A DNA stretch of 55,207 bases from Deltaproteobacteria bacterium (GTDB taxonomy: Bacteria > Desulfobacterota > Syntrophia > Syntrophales > Smithellaceae): contig JAJFTS010000088.1 in NCBI GenBank assembly GCA_021372815.1, positions 1-55,207 on the forward strand. The letters run 5' to 3'. Positions 25,356 to 33,649 of the stretch are shown one piece after another. Within the stretch, counting starts at the first letter, position 1, and every line of letters begins with the position of its first letter. The position numbers and the translations under genes are program-made. The notes under the pieces are model-generated. The model saw nothing but the letters and a program-made list of their open reading frames with translations. It had not been told where the DNA came from and ran no database searches.

Positions 25356-27302
25356 ATGAAAATCGAATCTGTAAGAATAGAAAACTTTAGAAGCTTCAAG
25401 GATGAGACAATCAAGCTTAATAACTATACCTGTTTTGTCGGTGTGAATGGTTCAGGGAAGTCAACTGTCTTAAATGCTTTGAATGTGTTTTTTAGACAGT
25501 ATAAAGACAGTAAGACAGATCTTAGCAAACTTACCAGCGAAGATTTTCATCATAGAAATATCAAAGACCCAGTAAAAATCACAGTCACATTCACAGAGCT
25601 TTCTGACGCTGCGAAGGACGAATTATCTGATTATGTAAGGCAGGAAAAGCTGATCGTTTCTTCTGTAGCAAAATATGATTCAACGACAGATTTTGCCGAT
25701 GTAAAACAATATGGAAATCGATTAGGTTTACAGGATTTTAGAAAATATTTTGAGGCAGATAAAAATGGGAAATCAGCTTCAGAATTGAAGATTATTTACC
25801 AAAATCTGAAAATGAAATATTCAGACTTACCTAACCCAGGGACAAAAGCTGCGATGGCCGATGCCCTCAAAGCATATGAAGCGGAGCATCCTGATAATTG
25901 CGAGTTGATTCCAAGCGAGGATCAGTTTTATGGAGTGAGTAAAGGAGCCAATAGATTAGCTAACCATGTACAGTGGGTATTCGTTCCCGCATCAAAAGAT
26001 GCCATAGAAGAAACTGAAGAATCAAAGAACACAGCTTTAGGACAATTATTAGCAAGAACTGTTAGGTCAAAAGTTAATTTTTCCGAAAAGGTTGGAAAAT
26101 TAAAGAAGAACACGCAAGAAGAATATCAGAAAATATTGGATGAAGAACAATCAGTATTGGATTCAATATCTTCTACTCTACAGGATAGTTTAGGGTCTTG
26201 GGCGCATCCTGGAATTACTGCTCAAATTCTTTGGAAACAGGATTCTGATAAATCTGTAAAAGTTGAAGAACCTTGGGCATATCTCAAAATCGGTGAACGA
26301 GGATTTGAGGGTGATCTGGCAAGATTTGGACATGGTTTGCAACGGTCATATATGCTTGCTTTACTTCAAGAATTGACTAAACTTTCTGATGAAACAGCCC
26401 CAACATTGATAATGGGCATAGAAGAACCAGAAATTTATCAACATCCACCTCAAGCAAAACATCTTGCAGAAACTTTAAATGATCTTTCAGAAAAAGACTC
26501 TCAAATATTAATTTGTTCACATAATCCTTTATTCATTCCCGGTGACAATTTTGAAGCAATAAGAGTGGTTAGAGAAAAGGATAATCCCAGCATGTCCTAC
26601 GTCTCTCAGCTTTCATATATTGACTTGTCTCGTAAGCTTGAATCATCGGGAGAAAAGGCACTAAAAGAAGAAGGGGTGTTGGCAAAACTATATCCATCTC
26701 TTAATCCAATAATTAATGAAATGTTTTTTTGTAATAATTTGATTTTGACTGAAGGTATAGAAGATGTTGCATACATCTCAACATATTTGATGCTTACAGA
26801 AAGGATTATGGATTTTAGGAAATATGGATGCCATATTGTTCCTGTTGGAGGGAAAAGCTCAATTATTAAACCTTTGGCAATGGCTCAACTATTAAATATT
26901 CCAATTTTTGTCATTTGCGATGCTGATACAGATAAAGATCAGATAGAAGATGAAGATAAACGGAGATCTGAAGTCGGGAAGCACAAAAAGGACAATCGAT
27001 CGATTCTAAATCTATTGAATTACGAGCACTTGAATGAGTGGCCAACTGATTCAATTATCCAAAAGAATTTATATATGTGGAAAAATAATCTCACAAAAAT
27101 AATTGAAGATGAATTTGGTGAAGATTGGAAGACATATCAAAATTCAGCATATGATTATTATGGGAACCCCGGAGGATTAGCGAAAAACCCTCTAACAATT
27201 GCACGTGCTTTAGAATCAGCTTGGGGGAATGGTTTAAAATCTACTTCGCTCGTCAAATTGGTTGAAGCTATTGTTGATTTTGCAAAGAAAAAAGACAACT
27301 AA
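25356..27302 (+). CDS. OLD-family ATPase/TOPRIM nuclease
   Basis: 648 residues. N-terminal ABC/SMC-type ATPase: I-E-N-F-R-S-F-K-D, Walker A G-V-N-G-S-G-K-S-T near 31, and late motifs G-I-E-E-P-E-I-Y-Q-H-P and I-L-I-C-S-H-N-P. A TOPRIM nuclease domain begins near residue 460: I-L-T-E-G-I-E-D-V gives the first acidic residue, and I-C-D-A-D-T-D-K-D near 520 gives the DxD pair. This is the overcoming-lysogenization-defect architecture. No UvrD-like helicase gene follows, so it is a stand-alone OLD rather than a Gabija pair. The family acts against phage DNA; as element cargo an anti-phage role is likely, not shown. Confidence 0.9.
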   Translation: MKIESVRIENFRSFKDETIKLNNYTCFVGVNGSGKSTVLNALNVFFRQYKDSKTDLSKLTSEDFHHRNIKDPVKITVTFTELSDAAKDELSDYVRQEKLIVSSVAKYDSTTDFADVKQYGNRLGLQDFRKYFEADKNGKSASELKIIYQNLKMKYSDLPNPGTKAAMADALKAYEAEHPDNCELIPSEDQFYGVSKGANRLANHVQWVFVPASKDAIEETEESKNTALGQLLARTVRSKVNFSEKVGKLKKNTQEEYQKILDEEQSVLDSISSTLQDSLGSWAHPGITAQILWKQDSDKSVKVEEPWAYLKIGERGFEGDLARFGHGLQRSYMLALLQELTKLSDETAPTLIMGIEEPEIYQHPPQAKHLAETLNDLSEKDSQILICSHNPLFIPGDNFEAIRVVREKDNPSMSYVSQLSYIDLSRKLESSGEKALKEEGVLAKLYPSLNPIINEMFFCNNLILTEGIEDVAYISTYLMLTERIMDFRKYGCHIVPVGGKSSIIKPLAMAQLLNIPIFVICDADTDKDQIEDEDKRRSEVGKHKKDNRSILNLLNYEHLNEWPTDSIIQKNLYMWKNNLTKIIEDEFGEDWKTYQNSAYDYYGNPGGLAKNPLTIARALESAWGNGLKSTSLVKLVEAIVDFAKKKDN

Positions 27303-27314
27303 CAAATCATCGCA

Positions 27315-27345
27315 CTGGATTTTTACTCCGCTCCGTAAAAACCAG
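27315..27345 (+). terminator. Hairpin after the OLD gene
   Basis: Stem CTGG-(a)-TTTTTAC (27315-27326) with GTAAAAA-CCAG (27335-27345), 11 bp with one bulged A and an 8-base loop, 13 bases after the stop codon. There is no T-run after it, so termination is uncertain. The rest of 27303-27618 holds nothing I can support. Confidence 0.45.
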
Positions 27346-27618
27346 AGAGTTCAAACGTTGCACTTTTTAACCAGTACTCCTCGATATTAACATCCATGTA
27401 GTACTGATCCTTTGTAGGGAAAGTCAACAATTCTGCCAACTCAGAAATCAGAATTTTGTTTCTTCCTTACTCCTGTAATTGATTGTCAGGTGTTTTTTGC
27501 CTTTATGCTCTATTTCAAACAGTATTCATCACTTTTCTTTTTTAATGAATTGAAGTAGGATTGCATAACATTTTGGGGAGAACCCTAGAGGATATTAATT
27601 GTTGGACGAGGAGATGAA

Positions 27619-28080
27619 ATGTTAACAATACCCACAATCATACTCTCGTTACTCAGTGCAGTTGTTGTAGCAGTTATTAGCCATATTCTGGCCGAGCGAC
27701 GCAGCCTCCGAAACGACTTGGCTGAGTTTCGGCTAAAGACATATAGCGATTTTATTAATGCGGTTTCCCGCCTAGCAGCAGCCCGTAGGCTTGGCGAAAC
27801 TGAGAACGCATTAGAACAACTTGCTATTCTAAACGATGCGAAAGCTCGTATATGTATATGCGCAGAAGCTCCTGTAGTCGAAGCGTTGTCTAAATTTTGG
27901 CTTGCAGGCGGGACTCTTGAAAAGGAAGATGAAGTTTTGGCTTTTACTCGGTTATGTATACTCATGAGAAAAAGTCTTGGGAACAGGTCTCATGATATTG
28001 CAGGGGTGAGCTTGTCAAACACATTGTTTCGGCTTGAACCTTCATCTAACTCCTATCGTGTGGGAAAACTGGGGAAGTGA
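27619..28080 (+). CDS. Membrane-anchored unrecognised protein
   Basis: 153 residues. One N-terminal membrane segment (I-I-L-S-L-L-S-A-V-V-V-A-V-I-S-H-I-L) then a cytoplasmic helical part rich in Ala, Leu, Arg and Glu (L-A-E-R-R-S-L-R-N-D-L-A-E-F-R-L-K-T-Y-S-D-F-I-N-A-V). GAGGAGATGAA precedes the ATG. Base use is more GC-rich than its element neighbours, which suggests a separate origin. This anchor-plus-helical-domain shape occurs in proteins carried by mobile islands; no function can be assigned. Confidence 0.7.
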   Translation: MLTIPTIILSLLSAVVVAVISHILAERRSLRNDLAEFRLKTYSDFINAVSRLAAARRLGETENALEQLAILNDAKARICICAEAPVVEALSKFWLAGGTLEKEDEVLAFTRLCILMRKSLGNRSHDIAGVSLSNTLFRLEPSSNSYRVGKLGK

Positions 28081-28619
28081 AGACTGGCCAGCAAAGTGTT
28101 TCAGCCGACGCTCTTACATCGCGCTTCAGAGATTTCTCATTACTCTACGTCAATTAATAATTCTTAGTTTCTATGTTTAGCCATCATTGAACGGCAGTAA
28201 ATGAAAGAAATAATCAAAGCATTCTCTTTATTTCCACCCATGAATCTTAACTTTTCTATAGCAATTAAGATTCAGACTGATTCAGAAATCGATTGGCTCG
28301 TACCATCGCCATCGTGAAATTTATAATCTTTTATATTCATAAAAATAATATTCAGAAAAAATATTTTCTTTTTATTGTCTGTATTAAAACTTTTTATTAT
28401 TAAATTTATAAATTAATAATCGCCTAATATGACGAGCATCCTTCCTTAAATAACAGTCAGAATATATTGTATTACACATTGTTTGTTCCACGCCATACAT
28501 CTCACTAGACTCTTGTATAGGGGATATGCTGGCTTATATTTTATGCTATCTACGACGATTTTATATCGACAGGTACCATCGTCGAACGATTGTACGATAT
28601 CAAAATCAAGAGAATAAAA

Positions 28620-28732
28620 TTAATTAACTGGCTACTATATAGGCATATAGATATTAATTAATTTCTTAATAAGTTATAAAAATAATATGATTAATTAAAT
28701 ACTCTTTACCTATATAGATACTTATTAATTAA
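28620..28732. repeat. Four evenly spaced TTAATTAA sites
   Basis: TTAATTAA begins at 28620, 28654, 28691 and 28725, spacings 34, 37 and 34 bases. The last and second copies are each preceded by ATATAGATA. The octamer recurs at 24136 and in the inverted repeat at 32345-32386. Confidence 0.7.
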
Positions 28733-28740
28733 CTTTTACC

Positions 28741-28770
28741 TTGACGATATTCTCACACTTTCTGTAACAT
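28741..28770 (+). promoter_or_regulatory. Possible sigma-70 promoter of the activator gene
   Basis: TTGACG (28741-28746), 18 bases, TAACAT (28765-28770), about 55 bases before the ATG of the activator gene and directly after the TTAATTAA array. Confidence 0.45.
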
Positions 28771-28825
28771 TATGTTATTATTCCAAATCATTATATAACT
28801 AGGTAAATCACAGGAGATTCTTGAA

Positions 28826-30136
28826 ATGGAAATTATCGGTGAAGCTTATCGTGAATTACAGGATCTTGTCAGGCTTTATGCAAAAGAAAACATGCCTGTT
28901 TTATTTACTGGTGAGACTGGCACAGGGAAAGAACTCTTCATGAGTTTATATATAAAGGAGAGTAAGCGAAGTGGTAAAAAAATGAAGATCAATTGTGCTG
29001 CATTGTCTGACGATCTGTTACGTTCCGAAGTGTTTGGTCATGTTAAAGGTTCGTTTACCGGCGCGGTAAGCAAGCGAGATGGTAAAATAGAAACCTGTAA
29101 GAATGGCATTCTCGCATTAGATGAAATCGGCGATGCGACACCGCAATTTCAAGCATCTATTTTACGAGTGTGTGAATCCAATAGCTATTCACCTTTGGGA
29201 GCAGATGAGGAAAAAGCTACTAATACGTTGTTAATCGCGGCAACGAACAAGCCTGAAAATTTGAGACATGATTTAAAAGAACGTTTTCATATTCTACCTA
29301 TTCCACCTTTGCAGAAAGGAGATATTCCTGCCTTAGCAACCCACTTTTTGGGAAAGCCATTGATGGAGGAAGTAATCCGAGAATTGAGCAATCGAGAGTA
29401 TCGAGGCAATATCAGGGAATTGAAAAAGGCATGTGAGCGTTTTAAGGTAGAGAAGGGAGAAAGGATATTTTCTAACAAACAAAATATTATACTCTCTTAT
29501 CATTTTGATTATTATAGATTTAGAAGAGAAATAAATACATGGGATCGCTTTATTCAACCTATCATTGATTATTATGGCCGGGATTATAAATTTGAAAAAT
29601 ACAAATATAAATATATGTCGTGGGACGGAGATCCTTTGGAATGGATTGAATACAATGAAACATGTAAAAATCATAAACCATATGTAGTTATATATAATTT
29701 AACAAAGATGTATATATTTCTACGAGGTATTGAGAAGCATGCTAGAATTAATGATGTATTACCGAAAATCGATGTCGATAATGTTGGATATGGAGACGGC
29801 AACACACGTTATGAAGATGGAGAAATCGAATACGCTTCAGATACTATAAGAATTTTCGAAAATGATTTGAAAGAAATATTCGACAACGTGTCGTTGCCCC
29901 TTTTGCTTGGCTATATTTATCTCAAAGCTGAAACACAAACAGTAAGAAAAGCGAACATGCCCCAAACCCCACATTTGACATATCTTTTAAATTTAAATTT
30001 GAAGGAAGCCGAAAAAGAATTTTTAAAGCATTATTACTGCTACAATATAGAAAAATATCAAGATTCAAAAGAGCTTGAGAAAGCTGTGGGAATGAATAAA
30101 AAATCATTAGATCAAAAATATAAACGAAATCAATAA
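28826..30136 (+). CDS. Element-encoded sigma-54 AAA+ activator without a sensor domain
   Basis: 436 residues. The AAA+ domain starts almost at once: Walker A G-E-T-G-T-G-K-E (about 31-38), R-S-E-V-F-G-H-V-K-G-S-F-T-G-A with the sigma-54 contact loop GSFTGA near 75, Walker B I-L-A-L-D-E-I-G-D near 95, and Y-R-G-N-I-R-E-L-K late in the domain (the W/Y-P-G-N-V-R-E-L motif). A unique middle region of about 200 residues rich in Tyr, Asn and Asp follows, and a Fis-like helix-turn-helix (S-K-E-L-E-K-A-V-G-M-N-K-K-S-L-D-Q-K-Y-K-R) ends the protein. No receiver, GAF or PAS domain precedes the AAA+. A -24/-12 promoter lies just downstream. Confidence 0.88.
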   Translation: MEIIGEAYRELQDLVRLYAKENMPVLFTGETGTGKELFMSLYIKESKRSGKKMKINCAALSDDLLRSEVFGHVKGSFTGAVSKRDGKIETCKNGILALDEIGDATPQFQASILRVCESNSYSPLGADEEKATNTLLIAATNKPENLRHDLKERFHILPIPPLQKGDIPALATHFLGKPLMEEVIRELSNREYRGNIRELKKACERFKVEKGERIFSNKQNIILSYHFDYYRFRREINTWDRFIQPIIDYYGRDYKFEKYKYKYMSWDGDPLEWIEYNETCKNHKPYVVIYNLTKMYIFLRGIEKHARINDVLPKIDVDNVGYGDGNTRYEDGEIEYASDTIRIFENDLKEIFDNVSLPLLLGYIYLKAETQTVRKANMPQTPHLTYLLNLNLKEAEKEFLKHYYCYNIEKYQDSKELEKAVGMNKKSLDQKYKRNQ

Positions 30137-30137
30137 G

Positions 30138-30277
30138 ATCAGCTATAATTCTCTAATAAATCCTCAAAATGAGGAATATCAGCTATTTTCTTTAAGTATA
30201 TAAAAATCAAGTCATCATAAAGAAGCTTTCACAAATAAATACAGTAATTATAGTAATGATAATGCTTCATAATGAAG
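30138..30277 (+). promoter_or_regulatory. Candidate activator-binding sites upstream of the primase promoter
   Basis: A 9-bp direct repeat ATCAGCTAT at 30138-30146 and 30178-30186, exactly 40 bp apart, and an inverted repeat CTTCAT-a-ATGAAG at 30265-30277. They lie 65-205 bases before the -24 box, the usual range for sigma-54 enhancers. Which one binds the activator cannot be told. Confidence 0.4.
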
Positions 30278-30341
30278 ATATTGGCTACTTAAAAAGTCCT
30301 TTAAATAATAAATAATTAATATTATCAAGCACTTATGCTTT

Positions 30342-30357
30342 TGGCACGCTTTCCGCA
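30342..30357 (+). promoter_or_regulatory. Sigma-54 (-24/-12) promoter of the primase/helicase gene
   Basis: TGGCAC (30342-30347, followed by G as in the consensus) and CCGCA (30353-30357); the invariant GG and GC are ten bases apart. The -12 half has CC for TT. Transcription would start near 30368, a few bases before the CGGAGG ribosome-binding site of the 30390 gene. Confidence 0.65.
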
Positions 30358-30389
30358 TTATACATGAGTAAAAAATACGGAGGCAAGAC

Positions 30390-32348
30390 ATGACAACACA
30401 ATTAGCAACGGTTCAAGTAGATAATCCCCCACAGCATGAAATGGAAAGTTTTTTAAATACATTATTTGCCCCATGCACACAGGGGTTTGTTGAAATTCGT
30501 CAAATATCAGATCAGGGAATAATAACAAGGGAGTGGAAATCACTTGTTGATCCTACATTTTCAGGATTCCCCAATGACCAGAATATTTATGTTGGGGTAG
30601 CTACCCGACAAGATGGAAAAGGTGGAAAAGCTAACATTGAAGAAATTCCTGCTGTGTGGGTGGACATTGATTTCAAAGATATTGACCGTAATGAGGTCGA
30701 TAAGCGGATAAAAATATTTTCATTGCAGCCATCAATTATTGTCAATTCTGGTAATGGTTATCATCTGTATTGGATTTTAAAAACCCCAGCAAAAATTAAT
30801 GACATCCAAAAGATTGAGGATATCAATAAGAGGTTGGTAAATAATTTCGGCGGCGACAAAGGGTCCGCCGATGCGGCTCATATCTTGCGGTTGCCGGGAA
30901 CTTACAATATTAAATACAATCCGCCAAGACCTGTTACTTTACAGCAAATGAAACAAGACGTGGCTTACGATCTAAACGATTTCGATTTTCTTCAATTGCC
31001 GCCAAGCTCACTCCAACCCATAGCAATTGGAAATCCTTCCAGTACATTTACCAAATTGCTTGACGGTGTTAACGAAGGCAATCGGCACACAACCCTAGTG
31101 TCATTGGCTGGTCATTTCAGGGAGAAAAATTTACCTGAAGACGAGACTCAACGCTTGCTCACATTGTGGAATCGGGAAAACCACCCGCCTCTTGAAGAAA
31201 AGGAATTAAAAGAAACCATTAAGTATAGTTATTCGCATTACGCCCATGATATTTCTTTGAATACTGACGTTGATTTCAACATAGTTCTCGATGATTCAAT
31301 TATGAGTATGAGCGAATTAATAAAGCAAAATTTTATACCAAAACCATTTCTTATTAAGCCTTGGCTACGACACGGGGAAATTGGGATGATTACGGCGGGC
31401 AGAGGTATAGGTAAAACGTGGTTAGCATTGTCGATTGCCCTTGCAGCAACAAGGTCATACACAATCGGCGGATGGGAGACGGATATCCCCACTGGCTGCA
31501 TGTATCTCGATGGAGAAATGTCTAAATATTGGTTGCAATCGAGGATAATTGCTTTGCAGAACGGTCTGGTAAGAGATCAAAAAGCAGCTCGATTAAAGTT
31601 TCTGTCCTCTGATTATATGCGAAGCAGTTTGAAGATATCACCTAAGCTCACAAATCCGAAGTGGAGAAAAGCCATTTTTGATTACCTTATAAAAAATCAA
31701 GATATCAGGTTGTTGATAATAGATAACCTCGCCTGCTTGACCCCTGGCATTGATGAAAACTTGAAAAAAGACTGGGATGATATTGCGCAATGGCTTTATG
31801 ATTTACGTGCGCTTGAGGTGGCTGTTATATTGATTCACCATACGGGTAAAGGTGGCGAACAGAGGGGAACAAGCGCACGAGAAGACGCCCTTGATTTTTC
31901 AATCAAATTAAAACGCCCAGAAGGATATCTGCCGGAGGAAGGGGCAAATTTCATCGTCGAATTTACAAAAACTCGAGAACTCGATGGTAACGCTGTCAAA
32001 GAGATGCACTTAAATCTACGAAAGACTGTCCACGGAGTCGAATGGGAGGTCCTAGAAGCCGAAACAAAGAAGAATGGATTAATATTATCGATGTTGAAGG
32101 AGGGCAATCTAAAACAGACAGAAATCGCGAAAGAACTGGGCGTTTCCCCTGCTTATGTTTCACAGGTAAGAAAAAAAGCTAAGGAAGAGGAGGAAAGAGT
32201 CAAAAGGATGGAAACAGTTTTAGGGGATGCTGAAAAACAAACCGATGATTCTCCTATGGTAGAAGAAGTGGCGGAAGTCAAGTACGAAGACCAAACAGAA
32301 GATTTTTTACATACAGAAGAGGTGAAACAAGTTCAACCTTTCAATTAA
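30390..32348 (+). CDS. Primase/helicase replication protein of the element
   Basis: 652 residues in three parts. An archaeo-eukaryotic-type primase (RepB-like): V-W-V-D-I-D-F-K-D near 90 gives the metal-binding DxD, S-G-N-G-Y-H-L-Y-W near 122 the second motif with histidine, and H-I-L-R-L-P-G-T-Y-N near 164 the third. A RepA-type AAA ATPase follows: Walker A G-R-G-I-G-K-T-W near 338, Walker B L-L-I-I-D-N near 441, V-I-L-I-H-H-T-G-K-G near 473. A helix-turn-helix (K-Q-T-E-I-A-K-E-L-G-V-S-P-A-Y-V-S-Q) lies near 575-595, before an acidic tail. It probably starts element DNA replication after excision. Ribosome-binding site GGAGG. Confidence 0.9.
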   Translation: MTTQLATVQVDNPPQHEMESFLNTLFAPCTQGFVEIRQISDQGIITREWKSLVDPTFSGFPNDQNIYVGVATRQDGKGGKANIEEIPAVWVDIDFKDIDRNEVDKRIKIFSLQPSIIVNSGNGYHLYWILKTPAKINDIQKIEDINKRLVNNFGGDKGSADAAHILRLPGTYNIKYNPPRPVTLQQMKQDVAYDLNDFDFLQLPPSSLQPIAIGNPSSTFTKLLDGVNEGNRHTTLVSLAGHFREKNLPEDETQRLLTLWNRENHPPLEEKELKETIKYSYSHYAHDISLNTDVDFNIVLDDSIMSMSELIKQNFIPKPFLIKPWLRHGEIGMITAGRGIGKTWLALSIALAATRSYTIGGWETDIPTGCMYLDGEMSKYWLQSRIIALQNGLVRDQKAARLKFLSSDYMRSSLKISPKLTNPKWRKAIFDYLIKNQDIRLLIIDNLACLTPGIDENLKKDWDDIAQWLYDLRALEVAVILIHHTGKGGEQRGTSAREDALDFSIKLKRPEGYLPEEGANFIVEFTKTRELDGNAVKEMHLNLRKTVHGVEWEVLEAETKKNGLILSMLKEGNLKQTEIAKELGVSPAYVSQVRKKAKEEEERVKRMETVLGDAEKQTDDSPMVEEVAEVKYEDQTEDFLHTEEVKQVQPFN

Positions 32349-32386
32349 TTAATAACCCCCTCTCAGGGCTGACAGTTATTAATTAA
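32345..32386. repeat. 12-bp inverted repeat at the end of the primase gene
   Basis: TTAATTAATAAC (32345-32356) and GTTATTAATTAA (32375-32386), perfect, with an 18-base loop. It overlaps the primase stop codon and contains the TTAATTAA octamer seen in the 28.6-kb array. It could be a terminator stem, an origin element or a protein site. Confidence 0.7.
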
Positions 32387-32398
32387 ATAATCATTTTA

Positions 32399-32428
32399 TA
32401 AAAAAAGGGGAGTGATCCCCCTTTTTTT
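32399..32428. terminator. Bidirectional terminator after the primase gene
   Basis: A-run and GGGG (to 32410) pair with CCCC and a T-run (from 32417 to 32428) around a short loop, giving a U-tract in both directions. It lies between the primase gene and the integrase gene. Confidence 0.88.
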
Positions 32429-32520
32429 ACCCTAAACAACTAGACTTTATAGTGAAAGGAATTGACTTGATTTTATTCTTAAGAACAGTGAAGCCCGCCT
32501 TTGGACAAGGTGGCTTTTGT

Positions 32521-33624
32521 ATGAAAGGCTCAATTCAAAAACATAACAAATATAATTATTATTACGTGGCTTGGTTGGATAAAGGCAAGCTTCAAACTGT
32601 AAGCCGCTATAAAGGTTTTCTCTGTCGTGACGGTGAAATTGCCGGTATGACCGGGAAGGAAATGGCTGAACGTTTATTGTTGTTGATGAGAGCCGATGTT
32701 GAAAACGGAACTTTCAGAATAGAAAAATGGAAAGGGGACACTCCATCAGATATCATTCCTTATTTGTGGAAATGGCTTGAGGAAGACGGAAAATCATTAA
32801 GTCCGGCGACTCATAAGGATTATGAAAATTCAATCAAGAATCACCTCACGCCTTGGTTTAAGAAGAATCCTTATCAGCTTCACGAATTGCAATACGATGT
32901 TTTGTGTCGGCTTTTAAACGATATTAATCGGACAGGGAAGGGTAAGAAAAATGTTATTTATTGTTTAAGACGTTGTCTCGTTCATGCCTTCAAGTCTAAT
33001 CGCATTTCAGCAATGCCAGTTTTTCCAGAAGCCAAAAAATATAACATTGTTGATCCTATTATAAAATGGTTGTCAGAAGAAAGGCAGATAAGAGTTATTC
33101 AAGCTATTCCTATAGAACATCAGCCAATCTTTTGGTGGTTGAAATATCATTTGAGAAGACCATCGGAGGCAATGGCACTGCATCGCATTGATTATGACAA
33201 GGAACAGGATGCTTTTATTATCAGAAGAACTTTTTCTAATAAACAACTTGTTCAGCATACTAAAACACACAAGATTCATATCATTCCTTGCCATAGTGAG
33301 TTTAAAAAAATCATGGAGAAAATGCCTATTCGGATTGATAGTCCGTATTTCTTTGTTAATCCTCACGGGAAATTGAAAGAAGAACACTATCACTATCAGC
33401 ATAACTATCTCGTTGATTTATGGCACAAGGCTTGTGAAAAAGTTGGAGAGGATATTGACATGTATTCAGGTCTAAAACATTCAAGCTGTTCACAGTATAT
33501 CAATGAAAAGCATTATTCTCTTGACCAAGTACAGATGCTTACTGACCACGCCAGAAGGGAAAGTGTTAAAAAGTATGCATCAGTAATGCTTGATGAAAAA
33601 CGAAGATTGATGGAGGGGAAGTAA
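32521..33624 (+). CDS. Tyrosine recombinase (integrase) of the element
   Basis: 367 residues from the ATG at 32521 (AAGGTGG upstream). The frame extends to a GTG at 32452, but those bases form a terminator-like inverted repeat (AAGCCCGCCTT / AAGGTGGCTT), so the shorter start is preferred. An arm-binding N-terminus, a SAM-like core-binding domain (S-P-A-T-H-K-D-Y-E-N-S-I) and the catalytic domain are visible: H-L-R-R-P-S-E-A-M-A-L with the first arginine, K-T-H-K hairpin lysine, T-D-H-A-R-R-E-S-V with the late histidine and V-K-K-Y with the tyrosine. The HxxR box reads S-G-L-K-H-S, so its arginine appears to be lysine. HU follows after 25 bases. Confidence 0.87.
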   Translation: MKGSIQKHNKYNYYYVAWLDKGKLQTVSRYKGFLCRDGEIAGMTGKEMAERLLLLMRADVENGTFRIEKWKGDTPSDIIPYLWKWLEEDGKSLSPATHKDYENSIKNHLTPWFKKNPYQLHELQYDVLCRLLNDINRTGKGKKNVIYCLRRCLVHAFKSNRISAMPVFPEAKKYNIVDPIIKWLSEERQIRVIQAIPIEHQPIFWWLKYHLRRPSEAMALHRIDYDKEQDAFIIRRTFSNKQLVQHTKTHKIHIIPCHSEFKKIMEKMPIRIDSPYFFVNPHGKLKEEHYHYQHNYLVDLWHKACEKVGEDIDMYSGLKHSSCSQYINEKHYSLDQVQMLTDHARRESVKKYASVMLDEKRRLMEGK

Positions 33625-33649
33625 ACCAAATATTTTATGGAGGTGATTT

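Larger units (their letters stand above)
28081..28825. other. Long AT-rich non-coding region, candidate origin/control region
   Basis: About 745 bases without a supported gene, becoming very AT-rich toward the activator gene. It holds repeated GTACCATCG (near 28300 and 28573), an inverted repeat ATCGT-cga-ACGAT (28578-28590) with further ACGAT copies, and the TTAATTAA array (28620-28732). On an element with its own primase/helicase this is the best place for a replication origin or regulator binding region. Confidence 0.5.

Noticed and set aside
25356..28080. Gabija-type (OLD plus UvrD) defence pair
   Set aside because: The gene after the OLD nuclease is a small membrane protein, not a helicase.
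28201..28317. 38-codon frame in the long AT-rich gap
   Set aside because: No ribosome-binding site, no motif, and the region is better explained by repeats and control sites.
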